Shown: positions 1-8,019, counted from the stretch's first letter. The stretch: 37,710 nt of DNA from a bacterium (GCA_021372575.1 JAJFUE010000033.1:1-37710), one strand, 5' to 3'. Program-made: numbers and translations. The notes: a model not told the origin generated them from the sequence alone.

Positions 1-775
1 ACGAATCAAAGGAGAATTCTTCTGTTATGAATTTTTCTATCAGCCGCGATTCAGCTATTTTTGCGGCATTGTTTTTGAGATAGACATCAACGTCTGACTT
101 CGTCGCGATCTTGCCCGTCTTACAAAGCTCGTCGAGGTCACGAGTAAATTTAGCTGGGATTTTGCCTGACAGAGCGCCATATATGTATTCATCACGTTCG
201 TGTTGGACTCTTGCCTCTTCCTCGTTCTTTCGCTTTTCAACTTTTTCTTGTTCGTCTTTCTTTTTCATAAATTCTTCCAGTTCAGCTTTTTTCTGCTTCT
301 CGTGTTTTTGAATTGATGTCTCGACACCCGATTCTTGCAGCGCATTGATCGCAAGCAGGATGACGGATGAGGCGCCCACCCCTTCCGATCTGCCTTCGCC
401 GGCGATGACGTAATCGAGTGTGCAAGCCTTGCCGATCTTTTTTTGATCGACACCCGTCCCGCCCAGGATGAACGTGAACTGCGCTACGCAATCCTGATCC
501 TTCATTGAGAAGCAAAGCTGGTAAACATTATCGTTCTTTTTCCATCCGTGGATTCCAGGTGTCTTGCCATTGTCCATCTTCAGCATGGCGAGACCTTTTT
601 GAAACTCATCGATTGTGCCGAGTTCCCCCATCCCACTGACTTCGGTGATGATGTAGGAATCCTTAAATTCTTTTGGCGGATCGGTGTAGCTGCCACAGCC
701 AGTCAGCCAGCACACTGCCAAGATTAACAGGGCATACAGCGAAATCACTTCTTGAATTCTCTGACGTTTCATCAT
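1..775 (-). CDS. Lipoprotein of unknown function (3' end outside window)
   Basis: The reading frame opens at ATG 775 (a second ATG follows directly) and stays open to the window edge, so about 258 codons are visible and the C-terminus is missing. A GGAG Shine-Dalgarno lies about 9 bases upstream. Residues 1-27 form a lipoprotein signal: basic start (MMKRQR), hydrophobic stretch, and lipobox LTGC with Cys27 as the predicted acylated residue. A globular part of about 130 residues follows, then a Lys/Glu-rich coiled-coil segment near residues 165-200 and a mixed C-terminal part. I do not recognise the family. It is probably anchored in the periplasm or outer membrane. It lies inside the integrated element and directly downstream of the structured RNA at 798-986, whose T-run ends about 20 bases before the start codon. 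It could therefore be read through from the same promoter. Confidence 0.8.
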   Translation of the reverse strand, partial: MMKRQRIQEVISLYALLILAVCWLTGCGSYTDPPKEFKDSYIITEVSGMGELGTIDEFQKGLAMLKMDNGKTPGIHGWKKNDNVYQLCFSMKDQDCVAQFTFILGGTGVDQKKIGKACTLDYVIAGEGRSEGVGASSVILLAINALQESGVETSIQKHEKQKKAELEEFMKKKDEQEKVEKRKNEEEARVQHERDEYIYGALSGKIPAKFTRDLDELCKTGKIATKSDVDVYLKNNAAKIAESRLIEKFITEEFSFDS

Positions 776-797
776 GCTACTGTCTCCTTTGAGATAT

Positions 798-986
798 AAA
801 AAGAGGGGTGCCGCCCGTTTCCATGCCTCCGCAGGGCAACCACGCCCCCAAGACAGCACAGCACCAGACGACACCCCCACTCGGGGTGCATCCAGTGCTT
901 GCGCGTCGTCTTGGTAAATGCCCTTTCGGGCAAATGTGGTTGTTTGCGAAGACGCCCAAGCAATGAACGCCGCTACTTAAACGGCT
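798..986 (-). ncRNA. Highly structured RNA, 6S-like rod (candidate)
   Basis: On the minus strand a perfect TATAAT (998-993) is followed six bases later by a roughly 189-base segment ending in a five-T run (802-798). The segment folds into one long nested rod. Arm 945-955 pairs with 825-833, 936-942 with 837-843, 908-913 with 849-854, and the apical stem is 872-877 with 883-888. A GAAA-type tetraloop hairpin (919-932) sits inside the large central bulge, and a short closing stem pairs 979-985 with 813-820. Length, own promoter, rod shape and central bulge resemble 6S RNA (ssrS), which binds sigma70 RNA polymerase. The bulge is asymmetric and I cannot test conserved 6S positions. Alternatives are a structured 5' leader of the lipoprotein gene or an element-encoded regulatory RNA. 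Confidence 0.5.
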
Positions 987-992
987 TTATGT

Positions 993-998
993 ATTATA
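993..998 (-). promoter_or_regulatory. -10 box of the structured RNA
   Basis: The minus strand carries an exact TATAAT, and transcription would start at about 986. No good -35 hexamer is visible at 16-18 bases (the best is CTGACG at 20), so an activator or a weak -35 must be assumed. Confidence 0.5.
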
Positions 999-1002
999 GC
1001 AG

Positions 1003-1461
1003 TGCTCGATATGACCTCCGTCAGCCAATCTTGAAACATCGAAGCGAACAGCAAAATAAAATATGCTTCCACCCTTGCACACTCAAGTTGTTTTTATTTT
1101 TCGAGCAGGTTGACCGCTCTAAAACGCCAAAAAATCCTGTTTTTGGGTATAGCTCTCCCCAACCTGCATATACCGCAAAGCGTGTCTCTTGAGCCCCTCT
1201 TTGCCCAACCGCCCACCCGTCGAGGGGGTCAGATAAGATTCCCGCTATCAGGGGGACAATTTTTTCCCGTTTCGACTTAATAGTCCGGTCGTCACACCCC
1301 TGACGCAAAGAGTGAGAGTGAATGGCGATGGAGCTATGTCCCTCAACATCCATTCCCGCTCTTCGAGCATTTTCGATGCTCGGTTGACAGAATCGCCTGC
1401 CGATTCTATGCGTAAATTGAACATGATCGACTCGCACAATGAAATTAGCTCCGTCAATGAT
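1003..1461. other. Gene-free stretch with two hairpins
   Basis: I see no convincing gene in these roughly 460 bases. The only long frame, on the minus strand, has no family signature and an unnatural composition. The stretch holds two neighbouring 7-bp stem-loops (1364-1382 and 1389-1407) downstream of the caspase-like gene, and AT-rich sequence near 1090-1150. Confidence 0.5.
1364..1407. repeat. Pair of adjacent perfect hairpins
   Basis: The first hairpin has arms CGAGCAT and ATGCTCG (1364-1370 and 1376-1382). The second has arms AGAATCG and CGATTCT (1389-1395 and 1401-1407). Both have five-base loops and neither has a T-run. They lie in the 3' flank of the minus-strand gene ending at 1462 and may protect or process its mRNA. 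Confidence 0.45.
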
Positions 1462-2061
1462 CTACTCATTCAGAATCAATCGAAATCCAAGGTCCGAATA
1501 AAACGCACTTCGCATCAAATCTATTCTCAAATTATCATAGAGGATTGTCAGGCTTTTAGCCGTCAATCTCGGGCGGTCCTGAAGCTCCCGTATGACCATT
1601 AAATCGAAAGCCGTTGACTTAAACCAATCCACTTCCTCGCTGAATCCGATAATTCCAATGATGTTGGTGTTCTCCATGAACTTGCGCAGTGTTTTCAGGT
1701 TCGCTTGCATCGTTGAGCAAGACCCAAAATAAATCACAACGTTTCGCTCGCAATCTTCAATGATCGGTTTAATCTCATCCAGAAACACCATCCTTTTACC
1801 ATCGAGGCAAATGCACGATTCCTCACCGTGAAAGGCAAGATACAAAATCGAGTATCTCGCATACATGCTTTGCGTCCACTTTTTCAATGCGAATATAAGT
1901 TCTTCTTTCGTCCCAATTCGCCTGTGGATGTATGGGAACTTACGAAAATGGGCATCTGCAACGATTTTGAGCAACGGTTCAACAGATGTTTTCTTACGAA
2001 GATCAGTGCTCCAATCGCCCTCCAGACAGAAAATCCCATGACCCGACTTTGACCCGTTCAT
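1462..2061 (-). CDS. Caspase/CHAT-like putative cysteine protease (DUF6642-like)
   Basis: This 199-residue protein resembles the DUF6642 family as I remember it: an N-terminal GIFCLEGDW segment, then YLAFHGE and YFGSCSTM. These fit a caspase-fold His/Cys dyad, His78 in AFHGE at the end of one strand and Cys115 in FGSCST at the end of the next. The later GFSEEVDW motif (139-146) is also typical. There is no signal peptide, so it should act in the cytoplasm. It is the last gene of a same-strand set: integrase, 38-base gap, HTH protein, 39-base gap, this gene. CHAT and other caspase-like proteases on mobile elements often act in abortive-infection or toxin-like responses; a defence role here is inferred only from fold and context. 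Proteolytic activity is likewise unproven. Confidence 0.7.
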   Translation of the reverse strand: MNGSKSGHGIFCLEGDWSTDLRKKTSVEPLLKIVADAHFRKFPYIHRRIGTKEELIFALKKWTQSMYARYSILYLAFHGEESCICLDGKRMVFLDEIKPIIEDCERNVVIYFGSCSTMQANLKTLRKFMENTNIIGIIGFSEEVDWFKSTAFDLMVIRELQDRPRLTAKSLTILYDNLRIDLMRSAFYSDLGFRLILNE

Positions 2062-2100
2062 TTTGATTGTAGACCTTAATCATCTTATATTCGATTCGAT

Positions 2101-2508
2101 TCAATAATCTGCTTTCATCACGACCTCTTTAAAGCCATTGGAAAGTGCAATTTGTTTCAGCAACAATAAGTAACCCTGATTTCCTTTTATTATCATTCGG
2201 TTGGTTTGCGCATATTGGCATCTATGGACCCATCTGAGTATTGCAAAGAATATTTCCTCCAAACGAGCATGTATGACCTCGGACCCCTCATCGAGTTCCT
2301 TAGCGCGTGGCCGGCATCCCGCGACCAATTTCCCGGCTTTGGATTTCGATATATTCAGCATTTTACCAACGTCATTGATAATCATCTTTTCGCCCCATGT
2401 CATATACGCATCGGCTATCCGTGCTTTCGTGACAATCGCGGCAATTGTGGTCTCGCTAATTTCCACTACAAGCCTCGCCTCTGAAAGGTTGGAAGACTTT
2501 TTTCTCAT
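2101..2508 (-). CDS. Putative helix-turn-helix DNA-binding protein
   Basis: This 135-residue protein starts at ATG 2508, with a GGAA Shine-Dalgarno about 10 bases upstream. Residues 39-66 (about IINDVGKMLNISKSKAGKLV) look like a helix-turn-helix: a switch-on helix, a turn at NIS, and a Lys/Ser-rich recognition helix. The rest is mostly helical, with aromatic and hydrophobic positions (ILRWVH, YLLLLKQI) that could form a dimer or sensing surface. I do not recognise a named family. It sits between the integrase and the caspase-like gene in the same direction and probably on the same mRNA. It is a natural candidate for regulator of this module, for example at the tandem repeats overlapping the integrase promoter (3851-3873). 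That link is an inference. Confidence 0.6.
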   Translation of the reverse strand: MRKKSSNLSEARLVVEISETTIAAIVTKARIADAYMTWGEKMIINDVGKMLNISKSKAGKLVAGCRPRAKELDEGSEVIHARLEEIFFAILRWVHRCQYAQTNRMIIKGNQGYLLLLKQIALSNGFKEVVMKADY

Positions 2509-2546
2509 AATGCCGACTTCCTTTCTGTTTCTCTGCCACTCCGTTT

Positions 2547-3767
2547 CTACCCATTGCCCGTTTGCGCCTGTTGCTCAGAATGCAAGTCGATGACCTCCGC
2601 CCCGCCGGAATTCAGAGCCTGTTCAATGGCTTGACCGATCTCTTCGTTTGCCTTGCGAATCGGATTATCGGCGAGGTGCGCATATCGTTGCGTGGTGGAC
2701 GCCTGGGTGTGGCCCAACAGTTTTCCGATTATCAGAAGCCCGTTACCCAATCCGGCCGCGACGCTGGCGAAACTGTGTCTCAGATCGTGAATGCGGACAT
2801 CGGGGATCTCGGCTTTTTCCCGGATACGCTCCCAGACTTTGTAAAGGCCATTGAATGGTTGATTCTCCCGGCGATCACTCGGAATGACCCACACCGGATC
2901 ATGTTTGATCTTCTTGAGAATGTCGATCGCGGCCATGTTGAGGTAAATAACCTTGGCTCCAGTTTTGCTGTCCTCAAGGCGGAGTAAGCCGTTCTCCAGA
3001 TCGACCTCGCTCCACTTGAGATTCAGGATTTCGCTTTTGCGTGCGCCGGTGAAGATCAACAGCCGCAAGGCGTCAATGGCGACTTGCGGTTCGGACTTCT
3101 CATCCTCCAACTCTTTCAGCGTCTTGCCGATCCGCTTCAATTCCTCGGCGGTCAGGTATCGCTCATGGGCTTTCTCGGGAAATCGTGCCACACGCCGACA
3201 TGGATTGGACCCGTCCGGCCTCTCGCCCCAGACTTCAGCGAGGTTGAACATGGTGGAGAGCAACGTCAGAACCCGGTTTGCCTGATACGGCGTCTCGCTC
3301 AGGCTCGTGTGGAACTTGGCGATGTCCGGCCTGGTGAACTCTTCGACCTTACGCGACCCCATCTGAGGGACGATATAACGATCGATGAAATGCTGATCGT
3401 TGTAAATCGATTGGGGCTTTTTCCTGACATTCGCGTGTTCCTTCATGTATTTGTCGGCCAGTTCCTTCATCGTCATGGAGCCTTTGATATGGTCCCGCTC
3501 GTCAGCCGGGTCAACGTTGCCCATCTGAGCCTGTGCGAGAAGCTGTGTGGCTTTTTTACGGGCTATGTCGGGGGTAATAGTGCCGTGTTGCCCGATCGTG
3601 ATCCAGCGGCTCCGGCGATGCTTGTTGCGATACGTGAGAATGTAAACCTTCCGGCCCGACGGCTTCACCCTCAGACCAAACCCCGGCAGTGTAGCATCCC
3701 AATGGTAAACATCCCGTTCGGGATCGGGAACAACCTCATCGATAAACCGCTTTGTAAGCTGGGCCAT
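2547..3767 (-). CDS. Tyrosine recombinase / phage-type integrase (P4 type)
   Basis: This integrase catalyses site-specific integration and excision of the element at the tRNA-Arg site 230 bases upstream of its start. The N-terminus (AQLTKRFIDEVVPD...GFGLRVKPSG) is the DUF4102 arm-binding domain, followed by a SAM-like core-binding domain and the catalytic domain. The catalytic domain shows the first Arg (TGARKSEILNLKW), the HDLRHSF box, GHTQ and the nucleophile Tyr in TTQRYAHL. Length (about 406 aa) is normal, and the gene looks intact. An in-frame ATG at 3785 would add six residues. I prefer 3767 because a GGGGAG Shine-Dalgarno lies at the right distance and the DUF4102 domain starts there. 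Expression is likely from the promoter at 3867-3895. Confidence 0.93.
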   Translation of the reverse strand: MAQLTKRFIDEVVPDPERDVYHWDATLPGFGLRVKPSGRKVYILTYRNKHRRSRWITIGQHGTITPDIARKKATQLLAQAQMGNVDPADERDHIKGSMTMKELADKYMKEHANVRKKPQSIYNDQHFIDRYIVPQMGSRKVEEFTRPDIAKFHTSLSETPYQANRVLTLLSTMFNLAEVWGERPDGSNPCRRVARFPEKAHERYLTAEELKRIGKTLKELEDEKSEPQVAIDALRLLIFTGARKSEILNLKWSEVDLENGLLRLEDSKTGAKVIYLNMAAIDILKKIKHDPVWVIPSDRRENQPFNGLYKVWERIREKAEIPDVRIHDLRHSFASVAAGLGNGLLIIGKLLGHTQASTTQRYAHLADNPIRKANEEIGQAIEQALNSGGAEVIDLHSEQQAQTGNG

Positions 3768-3850
3768 GACACAGACTCTCCCCATTCAGGAATTGACTCA
3801 TTTTTTCCTGTGATCCCGCACACAGCCCCGAAAATAGGGCCGATTCGCGG

Positions 3851-3873
3851 CAAGCATATAGCAAGCATAATAG
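3851..3873. repeat. Tandem 11-12 bp repeat over the integrase -10 (operator-like)
   Basis: Two adjacent copies, CAAGCATATAG and CAAGCATAATAG, cover the -10 and the predicted start of the integrase promoter. They could be an operator for the HTH protein, or arm-type binding sites for the integrase or an excisionase. Confidence 0.45.
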
Positions 3874-3895
3874 GGAGAAATGAGGCGAAAATCAA
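3867..3895 (-). promoter_or_regulatory. Sigma70-type promoter of the integrase
   Basis: On the minus strand TTGATT (3895-3890) is separated by exactly 17 bases from TATTAT (3872-3867). This predicts a start near 3860 and a leader of about 93 bases. It is the best-formed promoter in the element. Confidence 0.65.
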
Positions 3896-3936
3896 GGAAA
3901 TAAGATCGGCATATCTGAAGATAAATCCAATAGAAT

Positions 3937-3956
3937 GAGCAATATAGAGCAATAGA
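3937..3956. repeat. Tandem 10 bp repeat near attachment site
   Basis: Two copies of GAGCAATA(T/G)A lie head to tail between the integrase promoter and the tRNA fragment. Direct repeats at this place in integrative elements are often integrase arm-type sites. Confidence 0.35.
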
Positions 3957-3993
3957 GAGAAGGCGATAGAAATGCAAAGAAATGGCAAAAATG

Positions 3994-4040
3994 GGCTACG
4001 GATCAGAAGGTTGGGGGTTCAAATCCCTCCGGGCGTACCA
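3994..4040 (+). other. Attachment site: 3' fragment of tRNA-Arg(ACG)
   Basis: The sequence contains the anticodon loop CTACGGA (3996-4002), the 3' anticodon arm TCAGA, the variable loop, the T arm with TTCAAAT loop, the 3' acceptor strand CGGGCGT and an encoded ACCA end at 4040. It matches the 3' part of bacterial tRNA-Arg(ACG). The bases upstream do not supply the 5' anticodon arm (TCTGA expected), the D arm or the 5' acceptor strand, so this is not a working tRNA. Such a fragment next to an integrase gene is the duplicated end of an element inserted into a tRNA gene. The rebuilt intact tRNA should lie beyond the left edge of the window. Confidence 0.85.
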
Positions 4041-4051
4041 TGAATGTCTGA

Positions 4052-4075
4052 AGCCCCGGTTGGGGCTTTTTTTTT
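4052..4075 (+). terminator. Rho-independent terminator after the tRNA site
   Basis: Stem AGCCCC/GGGGCT with loop GGTT (4052-4067) is followed by a nine-T run (4067-4075). It is probably the original tRNA-Arg terminator. Confidence 0.85.
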
Positions 4076-4188
4076 GTTTGAGAGGGCGTGCGGGGCTTTG
4101 ATTGATGTTCCTTTTTCATTTTTCTTCCGGCGTCCGCATCCATTTGCTGGTCGCCTCCGCAAGCCCGGGCGAATGAACCGTCCCGATT

Positions 4189-4218
4189 TTGACCCGCTCC
4201 GACATTCCGGGGTAGAAT
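4189..4218 (+). promoter_or_regulatory. Sigma70-type promoter of the glucoamylase gene
   Basis: TTGACC (4189-4194), an 18-base spacer and TAGAAT (4213-4218) give a predicted start near 4225 and a leader of about 63 bases before ATG 4288. Confidence 0.6.
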
Positions 4219-4287
4219 GCTTGTGAACGATTGTCATCGTATCCAATCAGCCTCGGCCGCCTGCCGGCCGCGGGGTGGGTTCGAGTT

Positions 4288-6696
4288 ATGTTCGAGGAAG
4301 GCGAATTATCGTTTGCGTTCGGCGCGCCGGGGATCGAGCCCCGCTGGACGTCCAGCGCCAAGGAGGGGCTCGGCACGGCGTATCACACGAGCTGCCGGCT
4401 GTGGTTCACGCTCAGCCACGGCATCGTGAACGAAATCTATTACCCGCACGTCGATCAACCCAACACGCGCGACTTCGAATTTCTCGTGAGTGACGGCGAG
4501 CATTTCTGCCATGAGGAAAAGCGTGACCTGCGCCACGAGCTCGAATACCCCGACCGCAACTGCCCGTATTACCGGCTGACGAACACCGACCCGTTCGGGC
4601 GTTACCGGATCATCAAGGATGTGCTCACCGATCCGCACCGCTCGGTGCTGATCGTGAACACGAGGCTCGACGTCATCGACGAGGCGCTGCGCGGCAAGCT
4701 TCATTTGTATGCGCTGCTGGCGCCGCATCTTGCGCGTTTCGGCAAAAACAACACCGGCTGGCACACCGAAATCAGCGGGCTCAAGGTGTTATGCGCCAAG
4801 CGCGACGGCTATTACCTCGTCATGGGTTGCAGCAGCGGGTTCGTGAAGCGGTCGGCCGGCTACGTCGGCTCGAGCGACGGATGGCAGGACCTGATGCGCC
4901 ACCGCAAGATGGAATGGGGATTCACGGACGCGCCGGACGGCAACATCGCGCTGACCGGCGAGATCGACCTGCGCCGCGGCAACGAGGCGATGGTCGCGAT
5001 CGCGATCGGCGGCGGTTACCAGAGCACCGTCACCAAACTCATGCAGACGATGGCCGACCCGTTCGAGGCGCACCGCGACGGCTTCGTGCGCCAGTGGCAG
5101 CGCACGGTCGCCAACCATCCATCGACCTTCACCGAATGCACGGAACACACGGCCGATGGCGGGCACTTGTACCGCCTGAGCCGGTTCGTTCTGCTTTCGC
5201 ACGAGGACAAGGTGTTTCAGGGCGCGCTCGTGGCGTCGATGTCGATCCCGTGGGGCGAGACCAGGGGCGACAACGACGTCGGCGGCTACCACCTGGTGTG
5301 GACGCGCGACCTCGTGCAGAGCGCGACGGCGCTGCTCGCGGGCGGGCAGGCCGGCACGGCGCAGCGCGCGCTCATTTGGCTCGCGGCGATCCAGCACCCC
5401 GACGGCGCGTTCCCGCAAAACTGCTGGATCGACGGCACGGCATTCTGGAGCAACTTCCAGCTCGACGAAATCGCATATCCGATCCTGCTCGCGTGGCGGC
5501 TGCACGTCGAGAACGCGATGCCGCCGCTGTTCGAGCCGTGCGTGATGGTCATGACCGCCGTCGAGTATTTGATCCTGCATTGCCCCGTGACCGCTCAGGA
5601 GCGATGGGAGGAGAACGCGGGTTACTCGCCATCGACATTGGCCACGGTGATCGCGAGCCTCGTCTGCGCCGGAGAATTTTCGAGGCTGCGCGGCGACACC
5701 GAGACGGCCGATTTTATTTTGGCTTACGCCGACTGGCTCGCGGCGCACCTCGAGGAGTGGACCGTCACGATCCACGGCGAGCTCGTGCCCGGCAAGCCGC
5801 GCCACTACATCAGGATCAATCCGACCGACCCGTGGAATCCCGACCCGCACGCCGATCCCAACACGACGATGATCCAGGTCACCAACGGCGGCGGGCTGCA
5901 TCCGGCGCGCAACGTGGTGAGCGGCGATTTTCTGCATCTGGTCCGGCTGGGCATTCGCGACGCCCATGACCCGGTCGTGCTCGACTCGGTCGATGTGATC
6001 GATCGCGTGCTCAAGCGCGACCTGCCGGACGGGCCGTGTTGGCGGCGCTACAACCATGACGGCTACGGCCAGAAGGCCGACGGCTCCGCATGCGATGAAG
6101 ACGGAGGCGTCGGCCGCTCGTGGCCGCTGCTGACCGGCGAGCGCGGCCATTACGAGCTCGCCGCCGGCCGCGACCCGTTTCCGTTGATCACGGCGATGGA
6201 AAAGTTCGCCAACGAAGGAGGCATGCTCAGTGAGCAGCTTTGGGACGCCGACGACGTGCCGGCGCGCGAAATGTTCCGCGGCAAGCCGACGGGGGCGGCG
6301 ATGCCGCTGTGCTGGGCGCACGCCGAATACATCAAGCTCGTGCGCAGCCGCGGCGACGGCGTCTGTTACGACCGGGTCGATCCGGCGTTCGAGCGTTATG
6401 TGGCCAACCCCGTCCCGAGCCGCTACGAAATGTGGACGTTCCGTCACCCGATCCGCCGCATGCCGCGCGGCAAGATGCTGCGCATCATCGTCGGCGCCGA
6501 AGCCCGCGTCGTGTGGTCGGCCGACGGCTGGGCGAGCGTGAATCAAACGAAGACAACGGCCATGAGTTCGCTGCATCTGGAGTATGTGGATCTCCCGACC
6601 GATCGTCTTGCTGCCGGTTCAACGATCGAGTTCACGTTCTTCTGGGAACAAGCCCAACGTTGGGAAGGAAGGAATTTTGAGATATCCATCCAATGA
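4288..6696 (+). CDS. Glycoside hydrolase family 15 glucoamylase / glucodextranase-like
   Basis: The enzyme hydrolyses terminal alpha-1,4 (and often alpha-1,6) glucosyl bonds of starch, glycogen or dextrins, releasing glucose. The 802 residues comprise an N-terminal beta-sandwich domain (opening FAFGAPGIEPRWTSSAKEG, with WFTLSHGIVNEIYYP), the (alpha/alpha)6 catalytic barrel and a short C-terminal beta domain. The expected acid motif WEENAGYSPST lies near residue 440 and the base motif SEQLWD near residue 647, spacing that fits bacterial family members. GERGHYEL, also conserved, lies between them. The frame could begin at TTG 4231, but family alignment and a GGTGGG stretch favour ATG 4288. I see no signal peptide, so it is probably cytoplasmic. 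Together with downstream gnd and zwf it suggests glucan breakdown feeding the oxidative pentose phosphate pathway. Confidence 0.92.
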   Translation: MFEEGELSFAFGAPGIEPRWTSSAKEGLGTAYHTSCRLWFTLSHGIVNEIYYPHVDQPNTRDFEFLVSDGEHFCHEEKRDLRHELEYPDRNCPYYRLTNTDPFGRYRIIKDVLTDPHRSVLIVNTRLDVIDEALRGKLHLYALLAPHLARFGKNNTGWHTEISGLKVLCAKRDGYYLVMGCSSGFVKRSAGYVGSSDGWQDLMRHRKMEWGFTDAPDGNIALTGEIDLRRGNEAMVAIAIGGGYQSTVTKLMQTMADPFEAHRDGFVRQWQRTVANHPSTFTECTEHTADGGHLYRLSRFVLLSHEDKVFQGALVASMSIPWGETRGDNDVGGYHLVWTRDLVQSATALLAGGQAGTAQRALIWLAAIQHPDGAFPQNCWIDGTAFWSNFQLDEIAYPILLAWRLHVENAMPPLFEPCVMVMTAVEYLILHCPVTAQERWEENAGYSPSTLATVIASLVCAGEFSRLRGDTETADFILAYADWLAAHLEEWTVTIHGELVPGKPRHYIRINPTDPWNPDPHADPNTTMIQVTNGGGLHPARNVVSGDFLHLVRLGIRDAHDPVVLDSVDVIDRVLKRDLPDGPCWRRYNHDGYGQKADGSACDEDGGVGRSWPLLTGERGHYELAAGRDPFPLITAMEKFANEGGMLSEQLWDADDVPAREMFRGKPTGAAMPLCWAHAEYIKLVRSRGDGVCYDRVDPAFERYVANPVPSRYEMWTFRHPIRRMPRGKMLRIIVGAEARVVWSADGWASVNQTKTTAMSSLHLEYVDLPTDRLAAGSTIEFTFFWEQAQRWEGRNFEISIQ

Positions 6697-6723
6697 GAGC
6701 AGGCGGGAAGGGATGAGATCCAA

Positions 6724-6935
6724 AGCGCTGAAGGCGCGAGATAATTTAGCCTGGGGCAGAGCGAAGCGCCGCCCCAGGTTGGGGAATCGATTTCACCGCG
6801 AGCTCTGAAAGAGCGGAAGAAATGGAAACGAATTCAAATCTCTTTCGCGCCTTCAGCGCTCGATTTGGATTGGCCGACATCCTGGGGCGTCGCTTCGCTC
6901 TGCCCCAGGCTTTATTCTGTCGCGCTTTCAGCGCG
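6724..6935. repeat. Palindromic intergenic repeat, family A copy 1
   Basis: Two inverted arms carry a GCGCTGAAGGCGC-type box and a CCTGGGGC...GCCCCAGG hairpin with an AGCGAAGCG loop. Between them lies a core with GAGCTCTGAAAGAGCGG. The same order occurs at 14465-14672, and a diverged form at 11120-11232. It resembles non-coding MITE/REP-like elements spread by transposases in trans. The right edge (GTGAAGGA) supplies the likely Shine-Dalgarno of the following gnd gene. Confidence 0.8.
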
Positions 6936-6951
6936 TGAAGGACCATCTTAA

Positions 6952-8019
6952 ATGGATCCCGCATTGTCCAATTCGAATGCACAATCCTCCCTCGGCATGG
7001 TCGGCCTGGGGCGCATGGGGGCCAACCTCGTGCTGCGGTTGATGCGCGCCGGCCATCGCTGCGTCGTGCACGACGTCGATCGCGCGGCAATCGATGAGCT
7101 GGCGGCCGAAGGGGCCGTCGCCGCCAACAGCCTCGAGGATTTCGCGCGGCTGCTCGAAAAGCCACGCGCCGTGTGGCTGATGGTTCCGGCGGCCGGCGTC
7201 GATTCGACCATCCAGCGCCTCGTCATGGTGCTCGAGCAGGACGACATCATCATCGACGGCGGCAATTCCTGTTACCACGACGATATCCGCCGTGCGTCGG
7301 AACTGCTCTCGAAAGGCATTCATTATCTCGACGTCGGCACGAGCGGCGGCGTGTGGGGGCTCGAGCGCGGCTACTGCCTGATGATCGGCGGAGGCGAAAA
7401 AATCGTGCGGCGGCTCGATCCGATTTTCGCCGCGCTTGCGCCGGGCATCGAATCGATCCCGCGCACGCCCGGGCGCGAAAACATGGGCGGCACCGCCGAG
7501 CGCGGCTACTTGCACTGCGGCCCGACCGGCGCCGGCCATTTCGTCAAGATGGTCCACAACGGCATCGAGTACGGCATGATGGCCGCGATGGCTGAGGGGC
7601 TCAACATTCTTCACCACGCCAACGCCGGCAAGAAGTCGCAAGCTTCGGATGCCGAGACCACGCCCTTGCGCAACCCGGAGTTTTATCAATATGACCTCAA
7701 CCTGGCCGACATCACGGAGGTCTGGCGGCGCGGCAGCGTGATCGCGTCGTGGCTGCTCGACCTGGCCGCCGGGCAGCTCGCGAATAATCCCGATCTGTCG
7801 AATTTCAAGGGAACGGTCGCCGATTCGGGGGAGGGCCGCTGGACGCTTCAGGCCGCAATCGACGAATCGGTCCCCGCGCCCGTCATCAGCGCCGCGCTGT
7901 ATGATCGTTTTTCATCGCGCGGCGAAGGCGACTTCGCGTACAAGGTGCTGTCCGCCATGCGCTACGGTTTCGGCGGCCACGCCGAAAAACCGGTTTCACC
8001 GAAGGGAGACGCCTCATGA
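6952..8019 (+). CDS. gnd: 6-phosphogluconate dehydrogenase, decarboxylating (short form)
   Basis: The enzyme oxidises 6-phosphogluconate to ribulose 5-phosphate and CO2 with NAD(P)+. The protein has 355 residues, as in the short GndA/YqeC-like class (about 300-340 plus extension) rather than the 470-residue form. A Rossmann motif GLGRMG starts at residue 18 and GGNSCYHDD follows. The substrate motif [20 protein letters not shown] precedes [17 protein letters not shown] (188-204), which holds the catalytic Lys199 and Asn203. About 14 residues precede the usual start. ATG 6952 has AAGGA ten bases upstream, partly formed by the flanking repeat. Its stop overlaps the zwf start (ATGA), so the two are translationally coupled. 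Confidence 0.93.
   Translation: MDPALSNSNAQSSLGMVGLGRMGANLVLRLMRAGHRCVVHDVDRAAIDELAAEGAVAANSLEDFARLLEKPRAVWLMVPAAGVDSTIQRLVMVLEQDDIIIDGGNSCYHDDIRRASELLSKGIHYLDVGTSGGVWGLERGYCLMIGGGEKIVRRLDPIFAALAPGIESIPRTPGRENMGGTAERGYLHCGPTGAGHFVKMVHNGIEYGMMAAMAEGLNILHHANAGKKSQASDAETTPLRNPEFYQYDLNLADITEVWRRGSVIASWLLDLAAGQLANNPDLSNFKGTVADSGEGRWTLQAAIDESVPAPVISAALYDRFSSRGEGDFAYKVLSAMRYGFGGHAEKPVSPKGDAS

Noticed and set aside
1021-1437. 138-codon minus-strand frame downstream of the caspase-like gene
   Set aside because: No family signature, odd composition and no ribosome-binding site; it overlaps the hairpins.
3994-4040. Possible functional tRNA gene
   Set aside because: The 5' acceptor strand, D arm and 5' anticodon arm are missing; it is only a 3' fragment.
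4789-6576. 595-codon frame antisense to the GH15 gene
   Set aside because: Long antisense frames are expected in GC-rich genes; the sequence is Arg/His/Ala-rich without any motif.
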